Source of the DNA: Limnoperna fortunei
Lineage: Eukaryota; Mollusca; Bivalvia; Mytilida; Modiolidae
Assembly (NCBI GenBank): GCA_944474755.1
Contig: OX104115.1
Coordinates: 69,230,993 to 69,294,992 of the forward strand
Reading direction: 5' to 3'
DNA: 64,000 bases
Part shown: piece after piece, positions 31,201-43,200 of the stretch
How positions within the stretch are numbered: position 1 is the first letter of the stretch
Layout: every line of letters starts with the position of its first letter
The notes under the pieces: model-generated
Seen by the model: the letters and a program-made list of their open reading frames with translations, nothing else
Databases searched by the model: none
Told to the model about the DNA's origin: nothing
Translations under genes and position numbers: made by a program

Positions 31201-34200
31201 GGGTTCTGTAGAGCCTGGCCACACACCAAAATGGGAAATGTACTAGTGTTTGCCAGCTTGTATGCTTGGCACCCCTTTGTAGGTGTTGATAAGAGTAGGC
31301 TCATTGTTGCCATGGAAAAGGCTAATTTTCAACCCCCACCTAATACTCTATACATTTCCAGTCATAGTCTAATTGTCTACCCTTTCTCCAAATGATTCAT
31401 TGATTGTAACTTGTTTTTAACCTGAATACAGCCAAAATCCTGCTCAAAGCCAGGTTTGTTTAGCAACTTTCAGTTACATGTAATAAAAAAAAATAGCTGC
31501 TGTTTTTTAATATTTACATGACATTTGTAATTTAAGAAAAAAATATATTTATCATGTTTATGAACAATGATTTTTATATCGGTTATATTTTGCATTGCAG
31601 GCATATTAAAACCAGAAATAACTGTTACATACATTGCTGTTTTTGTGATATTCTTCAACAGTGGAATTTCTATTAAAACAGAGGTAACTGCATCATAAGT
31701 ACTATTGTTTGCTTGGCTTGCAGATTTATAAGTTAGAGCAAAAGACTATGGCTTGTGTTATTGTTTATGAGATTAGTTACAGAAGTGACATTTCTTGCTG
31801 TAAGATCAATACAAAACATGCTGGTCAAATATGTGTGTGAAAGAATACATTAACATGTACTGGTTTTTTATTTCCTCAGTTGGTTGCTAGGCCAAATTTT
31901 ACTGCTGTTGTAATCCTATGTTAGTAATGTGATTTGTCAGAAAAACGGCAGATTTTAGTCCCATTTAATACCTTGAATGTAGCAAATAAAAAATTCTAAC
32001 TTCGATCTATTTATACAAAATTCAAACATAATATACATCTCTTTTTACGTCAGTTAAAGCTTCAGACATTGCGAAAATAATGGAAACGATTTTTTTACAT
32101 GCAACACACAATTTTTCAGGGTTCTCAATGCTTTCATGTAGTAAACGTAATTAAAAAGAGACACAAATGTCAATTAATACACAACACACAGTGGGTTATT
32201 AAAAATACAAATAATTATCATCACATATCAATAATGATTGACTTTTAACAGGAAACTGATAAAAAATGGTGACACTGTTGAAAGATATCAAAATTGACCA
32301 TGGCTGATGATGTATGCCACTACTTTTAGACATCAAAGTGTCGGGAGTAATTCACTCCCACTCTGCTACATTATGAGTAACAGGACTAAATTTGTACCCT
32401 TACCATAATAAAGCGAGGGTACTATTATTCGTTCTAAGTTGGCTGCATGAAAAAATGGCATTTTGAATTGCAAACTTACAATAAATAAAATGCTTGATCT
32501 TTTGCACATGCTTCATGTACTGGATGAACATATATTGCTGCTTTGGTAAAAGAAACATAGCTCTTCTCTGATCATGAAGGCCGTGTACCAATTAAAACAA
32601 AACTTCTCAGCAATTCAATGATCAGTCCTTGACAAAGTATTTAGTTTTTTAGCTCACCTGACCCAAAGGGTCATGTGAGCTATTGTTATCACTTTGCGTC
32701 CCATAGGACCCTATGGGAGAAAAGTTTAAAAGGGCTTCTTCTCTGAAATCGTTTAACCAATCAAAACAAAACTTACTAGCAATATTGTTTGGATGGTCCT
32801 CTATAAAGTTTGTGTTTTTGATGGCAATTGGAAATTCAAAATGGCCACCACCGCAGGACTTAGTTTAACATAGGACCCTATGGGAAAAAGTTTTAAAAGG
32901 CTAATTCTCTGAAACTGGTTAATCAATGGAAACAAAAACTTACTATCAATATTGTTTGGATGGTCCTCTATAAAGTTTTTGTTTTTTATGGCAATTGGAA
33001 ATTCAAAATGGCTGCCACTGCAGGACTTAATTTAACATTGGACCCTATGGGAAAAAGTTTAAAGGGCTTCTTCTCTGATACCGGTCAACCAATGGAAACA
33101 AAACTTACTAACAATACTGTTTGGATGACCCTCTATAAAGTTTGTGTTTTTTATCCCTATAGGAAATTCAGAATGGCCACCACCGCAGGACGTTTAACAT
33201 TGAACCCTATGGGAAAAAAGTTTTAAAAGGCTTCTTCTCTGAAACTAGTTAACCAATCGAATGGAAACTTACTACCAATATTGTTTGGATGGTCCTTTAT
33301 AAAGTGAAGGTTTTTTATGCCTATTGGAAAATCAAAATGGATGCCACCGAAGGACTAAGTTTAACATAGGACCCTATAAGAAAAAAGTTTAAAAGGCTTC
33401 TTCTCTGAAATCGGTTAACCAATCAAAACAAAACTTACTAGCAATATTGTTTGGATGGTCCTCTATAAAGTTCATGTTTTTTATCCCAATTGGAAATTCA
33501 AAAATGGCCACCACTACAGGACTTGGTTTAACATTGGACCCTATGAGAAAAAAGTTTAAAAGTGCTTTTTCTCTGAAACTGTTTAACTAATCAAAACAAA
33601 ACTTACTAGCAATATTGTTTGGATGGTCCTCTATAAAGTTTGTGTTTTTTATGGCAATTGGAAATTCAAAATGGCCACTACCGCAGGACTTATTTTAACA
33701 TAGGACCCAATGGGGAAAAAAAATCTCCTCTATACAACCGGTTAACCAATGGAAACAAAGCTTTCTAGTAATATTGTTTGGAGGGATGTGTTAACGTTCT
33801 TAAAAGAGCTTTATGTTATTGCAAGACATGGCATGATGGTATATATAACATGTTTTATTGTGTGTTTTTGTTTAGGATTTAACGAAAGCCATCTTACAGA
33901 TAAGACTACATTTGTTTGTGCAGTGTTTTACATTTGTGGTGTTTCCATTTCTTACCCTGGTTTGCATAAACCTGTTATCTTCATCAAACTTTGATGTTTT
34001 GCTGTTGCAAGGGTGAGATTTTTTAAGTGATAATTTTAAATTATTTATATAAATGAAAACAAAGATTTCAATCACAGACAATTATGACAATAAACTTATC
34101 TTAAATTGACTGGACCACCTCCATGACATGGGAGAGAGAGATTTTTGTCCTATGTTGGGAGAATATTAAGAAATAAAATAGACTTATACAGCATGTAAAC

Positions 34201-37200
34201 TAAGTAAACAGTTTAAAGGAGAGAGAGAAAGGACTAGTTTCACAGTTGTGTGAAGAAAAGGTCATACAAAAACAGATTAATTTCTCAAGTGGATGCTAAA
34301 TTTAGAAATGGATGGAGAAAAATCTGAGAAGATTTGTACAATTTTTTTAATATTCTGCAATATGAAATCAATGTTACTGATGAGCATGCTTAAAACCAAG
34401 AGGAGAACATTATTTTCAATGCTTCATATTAAGATTTACATTTTAGGTTGAAAGTATTAGCATGCATGCCACCACCTGTATCCTCAGCTGTCATTCTGAC
34501 TAAGGCAGTAGGTGGAAATGAGGTAAGTATGACCTGCATCCTCAGCTGTCATTCTGACCAAGGCAGTAGGTGGAAATGAGGTAAGTACATGTCAACACCT
34601 GTATCCTCAGCTGTCCTTCTGACTAAGGCAGTAGGTAGAAAAGAGGTAAGTACGACCTGTATCCTCAGCTGTCATTCTGACTAAGGCAGTAGGTGGAAAT
34701 GAGGTAAGTACGACATGTATCCTCAGCTGTCATTCTAATCTAGGCAGTAGGTGGAAATGAGGAAGGTAATGCCACCACCTGTATCCTCAACCGTCATTCT
34801 GACCAAGGCAGTAGGTGGAAATGAAGTAGGTACATGCCACCACCTGTATCCTTAGCTGTCATTCTGGCCAAGGGAGTAGGTGCAAATGAGGTAGGTACAT
34901 GCCACCACCTTTATCATCAGCTGTCATTCTGACCAAGGCAGTAGGTGGAAATGAGGTAGGAACATACCACCACCTGTATCCTCAGCTGTCATTCTGGCCA
35001 AGGCAGAAGGTAGAAATAAGGTAAGTACATGCCACCACCTGTATCGTCAGCTGTCATTCTGGCCAAGGCAGTAGGTGGAAATGAAGAAGGTACATGCCAT
35101 CAACCTGTATCCTCATCAGCTGTCATTGTGATCAAGGCAGTAGGTGTAAATGAAGTAAGTACATACACCGTATGTAGGCGTTGAATGGAATGTCTTAAAA
35201 AAATTAAGACATGACAACAGGAAAAAAATCATATTGAAATGCATGTACAAGTACAAACAAAATCAATGTTTATTAATTCTTGTTATACATGTACATAAAT
35301 AAATTAGATGGGTTATGTCGTTGAAATTGTCTTTTATTATTTGAATGGTGTTTTAATGCCACTTTCAGCAATTTTTCAGCTATATCATGGCATCCAGTTT
35401 TTATTGGGGGAGGAAGCCAGAGTACCCGGAGAAAACCCCCGACCTTCGGTAGGAATCGTTGAAATTGCAACTGTTAGTCAGTTATTAAATTGATGTATAC
35501 ATTCTTCAGTAAATGGCAGACAATCTCAGTTTTGGCAAAGTTTTAAAGTTTAATGACTGAATGTCTCACACAAAAGTCTTACACTGGCATCCAACAAGAC
35601 ATAATTGATCAGACATTTTTTCAATTACCTGACCAAATGTTGGCACAAATTTTCATCTTAAAGGCTGTGTTTAATGTTTGTATATTTTTTATTATTAAAC
35701 TGTTGCTATACGCTCCTTTATTTCAGGCAGGTGCTATTTTTAACTCGGCTTTTGGTAGTTTTTTGGTAAGTTGGAAGTATGTCTGGAAACAAAAAGAATT
35801 GTTTAACAATGAATTAGTAATCATTGCACTACATCTTGGTTAATATATGATTATCTCCCTTGCATAAACAACACTATTGTTTGTCTGTTTGAATGGTGTT
35901 TAATGCCTCTTTCAGCAATTTATCAGATATATCATGGTTCAGTTTTTATAAGGGGAGGAAGACGGAGTACATGTATCAGGAGAAAACCCTTGACCTTCGA
36001 TAGAAAATCTTGCAATCTTTGTGAATTAATAATAAATTTGAGCACACCCTGCCTGCGTTCAGACTCAAATCTGCAATCTCAATGTTAACAGACCATGTGA
36101 CCAATAGAAGACGAACTACCTTAACCACTCTGCCACCGAGGCCTCATAAACAACACTAAGAGGCCTGTTTGAGGTAATGTGATGTAACACATTTTAAAAA
36201 AGAAATAAATGTATTATTTGCACACACAAAATATTTTTTAAGCCATGAGGCGGATTGCAAGAAAAAAAGTTTAATTGATGTATTCACTTTATGCACAATT
36301 GTATAACCAGACCAGTAATGCATCAGAGCTGCAAGTTTTCCTACTTTCAAAATCTCAACTTTATATTTGTTTATACACTGATATTACATAAATACAACTC
36401 TACACTATAAAAAGAGTGGGATAAATGAATATGTTAGGACCTGTATGTAGTTCAACTAAAAGATACATTTCATGTTTTAGTTACCTACCATATGTTTACT
36501 CCAAAATATTTGTAAAATCCTTTTCTTACTTACCATAGACTTGATAAGGCCTGTCGTCCATCATAAACTGTTTCAAAGATCTTCTCTGAAACCCCTGGGC
36601 CAATTTTTTTCAAACTTGGCCACAATCATCCTTTGGGTTCCTTGTTTCAAATTTGTACCCAGGCTGTTGATCAATGGACAATTATTGACACTGTTATTAA
36701 AAATAGAACATGGGTGTCAACACACATTTTTTATCTTTATCTCAAAATCTATAATAGCTATAGAGAAAACTGTTACATGTACTTCAAATTGATCAATACA
36801 TTAAGGTCTACAATAGTTGCTATTAGTGTGAAGTTGTGTATTGGCTTCCTGTATTAGTTATTGCCCTTAAATGAAGATTCTTTACCAAATTTTTTGTATT
36901 TACAATATAACTTGAAAACTATAAGATCCAGGGAGAAACTAAATGGCAAAAATGATCAGCAATTAAAGTCTTACAATTCACTCTATTGGTCTGAAATTGT
37001 CAGATGACTCCTTATATGAGTTATTGCCCTTAAATGAGAAAATTTTCAGTTTTGTCCTGTAACTTAAAAACTATAACAGCTAGACTAAAACTGTAAATAG
37101 CAAAAATGATCAGCAATTCAAGCCCTACAATTCACTGAGTTGTTCTGAAATTGTCAAATGACTAGGAGTTATTGCCCTTAAATGGCAATTTGTTTATGAA

Positions 37201-40200
37201 ATTTTTCGTTTTTGTCCTGTAACTTAAAAACTGTAACAGCAAGAGTAAAACTGTAAATAGCAAAAATGATCCGTTTTTGTCCTCCTACTTTAAAACTGCA
37301 ACAGCTAGAGTGAAACTATAAATATCAAAATATATCAGCAATACAAGCCCTACAATTCACTGTATTAGTCTGAAATTGTCAGATGACTCCTTATAGGAGT
37401 TATTGCCACTAAATGATAATTTTTTTAATGAAATTTTCCATTTTTGTCCAGTAACTTGCACAAATTATCAGCAAAGCAAGGCATACAAATCATTGCTTTG
37501 TCTAAAATTGCAAGATGACTCTTTATAGGTGTTATTGACATTTAATTAAGAATTTGGACAAATGATTAGTATTTGTGTTATCACACCAAGAGTAAAACTA
37601 TAAATTCCTAAATTACCCTAAAAGTCCTACTAATCTTTAAATTTTGAGAAATTGTCTGATGGCACCTAATAGGAGTTATTGTACTTAACTAAAATTTTTG
37701 AAGAAATGTTTAGTTTTTTCACAGTAACTTAAAAGCTGTAACGACTAGACTGAAACTGAAATTGCAAAAATTTAAATTTAGTTGAAGTCATTTGAGTTCC
37801 AGGTGAGCGATTACATGCTCCTGGGAGCCTTTAGTTATAATTATACATGTATGTATCATTGTATTAAAGAACAAGACACAAGCTCTTACTTTATATAGTG
37901 CAGTAATAGATTATTGTGATGTTAGCAGGATATTTATATTAATTAAAGAACAAGACACAAGCTCTTAGTTTACTAGTGTATGGTGCAGCAATAGATTATT
38001 ATAATATTTTTTATTTTCAGGGTATATTTGTGACACCAACACTGATATTTTATGTGGTAAGCAGAACAAGTACTTTTTAGAATATTTCTTTGAATGAGGT
38101 TTAATGCCACTTCAAGGAGTTCTAAACTAGACCAGTATCAATCCAGGTTTTATTGGAGGAAGAAGCAGGAGTATGTGGTGAAGATCCCTGACCTTCTGGA
38201 GGTGTACATTCAGTACTGGGTTGTGATCCAGTTCACCCTGCCCACAATAAAACTCAAACCCTTAACCTCAGTGTGGACAGACACATGATTAATAGTAGAC
38301 CAATAACTACCTTAGCCACTTAGCCACAAAGCCACCCATACTTTTTGGAAGTGGATTCCTGAAATCATATAAAATGACTAGCAAATTTCAAGCCCTTTGA
38401 AAAGAAAACTCTTTTGTTTTTAAGCAAGCTGAAAGGAACAACCATTTTCATGTGCATGTACATGTAGTATATCAGCTATGTGTACTTCTTGTTTACGGAA
38501 ACCCTATAACTGTAAACATTAGTCTTTAAACATTTGTTGTACTTATAACACATGTCCTTCACAGTCGGGGAATTTTACAATATATAGTTTGTCAACACTG
38601 AGGTTACAGGATCACATCTCACTGAGTGCAGTGTGTGCCCGACTCCAATCTTAATTGACAAAAAATCTGGGGAGAAGAGTTGGGGGGGTTTCTCAGAGAC
38701 CTCCAGCTCTCCTCACTCCACAATAAAACTGGACACCCTGATATAGTTGATAATTGTTGAAAGTGGCTTCAAACACAATTGAAACAAACAATATATACAA
38801 CAGTATCTATTTGGTAACATTGATTAAAGCATTCTGTGGGGCCATAATAATGCTGTAACTCTTATCTCAACTTGCCTAAGTACAAAAAGTTTATATAACA
38901 ATTCTATTTATCCTTTAAAGAAACTGCAAATCTATCAAAGGACCTTTAACTTGCTTTGATTAACATGATTAAAGAGGTCTTGCATTTAATTGTTTGGAGT
39001 CTTTGAGCAGGTGTTGACAGAAATTAAGAGTACATGTAGAGTATGTATTCACTTTTTAAGGGATAGGGTGTATTTTACTGTGAAATACTTTTTATTCGTG
39101 GGGTATCAATTTTCGTGGTTTTCGTGGAGGCCTTGGACCACGAAATTTACAATCCAACGAAGAATAAAACTTCATTAACAGATTGGAACTTGGGAACAAC
39201 GATCTGAAAATGTCCGAGATCGGACATTTATTTGTAAATGTAATATATGATTTTGTGCTTCGATCCATTACTAATGTTCAGCTCAAAATCCATCTTAATG
39301 ATTATATTACAGGTTTCATGTTCGAATTGTGTTTTTATTAAATGTAGGTATTATTTAATTGTAAAGCGTACGAAGAAACATCGACTTCCTGTCAAGGTAG
39401 GGATATATGAGGTGTTCATTTTCGATGTTAAAAAGTAACAAATTATTATCGGAATTATGAGTTTGGTTGCTCCTTTGAACATAAATTAAAATAACAAATA
39501 AAATATTTAAAAGAAAAGCTATACTTTATCTTTATTAGTGCATATCAATGACACGCTATATCAAATGGATGTTATGATAATACCGATCGTGGCACAAATG
39601 ACATTAAATTACACCTTTGTATTTATTGCTACTCAACACATGAAGTGACAAATGCCCTTCGGCTAGGAATGCTTTTATAGATAACAATTAGAGAATTAAA
39701 TAGACTCAAAGTAGTTTTTATTGCAATTAATTAATTAATTAATACATTACCGTGTTTATAATTAGCTATTGATTTCCGTGTTGTTAATTTTACATTCGTT
39801 ACCACGCGCGTAAACAACATCAGGTAATGAAACTGTTTTGTCTTCTTTATATGTTGATGTTTATTGTCAACTGTGAACATGATTCTGCTGTAATCATTTA
39901 TTTTGATCGCTACCTCACTTTTTGCATTTTCGGAAACCGTCCGTCCACGAATTTAAGGACCCACGAACATGTAAAATTTCACCAAACCAAGAAAATTGAT
40001 ACCCACGAATTTAAGTACTTTCACAGTATTTCATGTATGGTCATCTTCTTTTTGATCTTAGTGGTTTCTAAACGTGTGTATATTATTTAAGACTTTTACT
40101 CAAATTTAAGCACCATTAATTGCCCTTATACATGAAGTGTCATTTTACTACCATTAAAATAAAAACATAGCCTTTTTATATTTTGTTATAGATAGGAGAT

Positions 40201-43200
40201 CTAGTTGCAGTTCCTGTCCGTAATATAGTAACTCAGCTTTCTATGACAGTTGTCTTCCCTTTAATCCTAGGACAGGTATTAAGGAGCAATATGAAGGTGT
40301 GGATTGATAGACAACATATACCATATGGGGATATAGGCAGGTTAGTTGTTGTATACATGTTCTGTAGGGCCTCGGTGGCCGAGTGGTTAAGTGGCGGGCC
40401 CTAATGAAAAAATATAAGGTTTAATAACTACAATCTAGAGTATATTCCCATTCATTTGTTAGGGGGCCTCGATGGCCTTGGTTAAGGTAGTTGGTCTACT
40501 ATTGGACACATGGTCTGTCAACACTGATATTGCATGTTCGATTCTCACTGCAGGCAGGGTGTACTCGACTTCAATCTTTATTTACAAGGATTGCCAGTTT
40601 TCCAACCGCAGGTTTGGGTTTTTCTCCTGGTACTCCGGCTTCCTCTCCCTATAAAAACTGGATGCCATGATATAGCTGAAAAATTGCTGAAAGTGGCGTT
40701 AAACACCATTTAAACCAACAAACAAACGCATGTTCTGTAAATAATTTTTTTTATTTTATTTGCCATTATTAAATATTTTATTTGCCATTATTAAATATTT
40801 TATTTGTATGTTTGAATGGTGTTTGACATGGCATCCACTGTCAGCAATGTTCAGCTATATCATGACAGTTTTTAATATGGCAGTAAGCAAGACTTTGTAA
40901 GACTTCCTTGCTCTGAGGGAAGAAAGGTACCTAACTGGTCAACAAAATCAACTATGGTTGTCTCTCATCTAGATAGAAATCAGCACTAATAAAGTGAAAT
41001 GAAATATTGTTACAAAATTTGACTTTAGAACTTTGTATAATTTTATTTTAATAAGGCATTACTCGTGAAATGTTACATAAAACAATACAACTATAATTTG
41101 TATGAACTATCATTATATAAAAGAAATACATTTCCTTAAAACTGAATTCAGGTGAGGTATAAAAAAATATAAAACAAACACAAACCTAACAGTTTAATAA
41201 AACAGAACAACAAATCAATTAAATTTAACAGACAGTACATTAAATACTGGCTTGGTACACTCAAATAAAACATGATATTGAGGGGTTGAACCAGTTCAGA
41301 AACCCCCCAAAAACCAACATAGATGTAAACATGATAAAGATTGGTACTAGTAATATGTATCTTGATTATTTGGCATTTATACTTAGACATTATAGATTGT
41401 AGCATTATGAAAATTTTATATGAAGCATGAACATAGAATATTTTTATTTAATTTTGAAATGTTTTACAATTATAATTTTATTTGTCATTTCAGTGCCATT
41501 TTACTTCTTATAATTTATACAACTTTCTGTGATACATTTTCTAATGACATCAACATTGATTTCATCAGCTTAATGTCTGTCGTATTTTTAAGTAAGTTAA
41601 CATTTTTGTTGTATGCTAGTAAGGTCCAACAAAATTTGCTACTTGTTTCTCCTGCCCAGCTGCATGATCATTATGGTAACACATTGGATCATTTTATTTG
41701 CAACTGGAAATAAGTATAAATTTACTGTAAAAATTCATAGTGCTGTGTTGTATAATGGGAAAAACCTGAATCTGAATTCTTTTTTCATGTAGCTTCTTTC
41801 AACTCCTTCTAAACGGAAAAGGACAAATTTTTTATATGTCTTGGAGATCTTGTAATTGAAAACATGTTGGATCAGTTCAGTGACACCATAGTAACATACA
41901 GCTGGTACCATATACCACCTCATGGCATCATGCATAGTTTTGTTATTGAAATATTAAGCAAATAAAATTCCATCAGTGATGAGGGAACTTGTCACTTCCC
42001 TAGAACTAACTAAAAAACGTATTATACACAGCCAATAGTGGCTGATTCTCATTGTATATTTCTTAACCTACACTGCTAGTCAGGATGTCCCCATGTCAAG
42101 AATAGGGTATGCCCTATTGTTTAGGCAGTTAAGAATAAAAAACATAAGAAAATACTACATTGTACCAACTATCTTTTTGCATTAGACAAATCCATTTTCA
42201 AAAGAAAATATGCTTTGTAGCTACTGTCTCTGTCCAAGCCATCTATGATGCATACTTTTTGCATGGCATTCAATTTGAGTCCTGATTAACCATACCTATT
42301 TACCTGTAGATTTATTGTTTGGTAACTTGTTCATGTCCTGAATTTAGCTAAAATTATACTCGTACATTAAACATCAATTCAAAAATCTTTTTGAATTATA
42401 CTTTAACATTGAAAAGATTAATTATGTACAGTGTATAACTATGATATTAAGCAATTAGTTACTTATATTGTGTTTTCTAAATTAATATAAATTTGATGGA
42501 TCAATTAGTTGAATGAATTTTTTCTGTGTAAACTATTTTATTAGGTTTTTAGTTTGGATTACCTCCCCTAGATTACAAAATGTACCAAACAATTTACCTA
42601 TGAGCAGTAGTTGGTGATGAATGACTGTTATCCTGTGGCATATAAAACATGTTTCTTTTGTTATAATGGCCTTCATAGTTTTTCAACATCTGTTAAATAA
42701 ATTGTAGAAAACCTATTCTTTTATCTATATAGAATTTTTTTGATAATGTTAAACAATGTAGAAGGAGGAGAGGCCAGGTTTAATTTCTGTAAGTCTGTTG
42801 GAAAATTAAGTAGTCTAGCCAACTGATAAAAATTCAAAGTATCATATGATTTCAATTTTCCTACCTATAATGTCTTGTTCTCTTGTTTAATATGTAGGCG
42901 CAGCCTAAATGCGAGCATCGCACATTGTTTATGTCGTTACTTCAGAGCTCCCTAACAGTGCCTCTCCATTCCATTATTGACGTGACGTCATACTCTAATG
43001 TGTTGGTGACGTCACAACACTCAATTTCAAATACAGCATTTCAAATTGAAAAAAAATTTCTCTGGCATTTTTGTTATAATTTAAAAAATAAACAAATAAT
43101 TTATCGATGTCAAAACTATTTTTGTCTACTTTTATATTATATATTTTTTCGTTCGTCTACAATATTTTCTTTGGATAGCTCAGCTACCATCCGAAATGGA

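Noticed and set aside
34471..35165. CRISPR-like array
   Set aside because: Spacers are not unique and units match the adjacent coding exon; the genome is animal.
42730..42790. Exon after CTATATAG near 42732
   Set aside because: Does not encode the conserved SLC10A7 residues, and the true exon 9 is at 43308 with correct phase.
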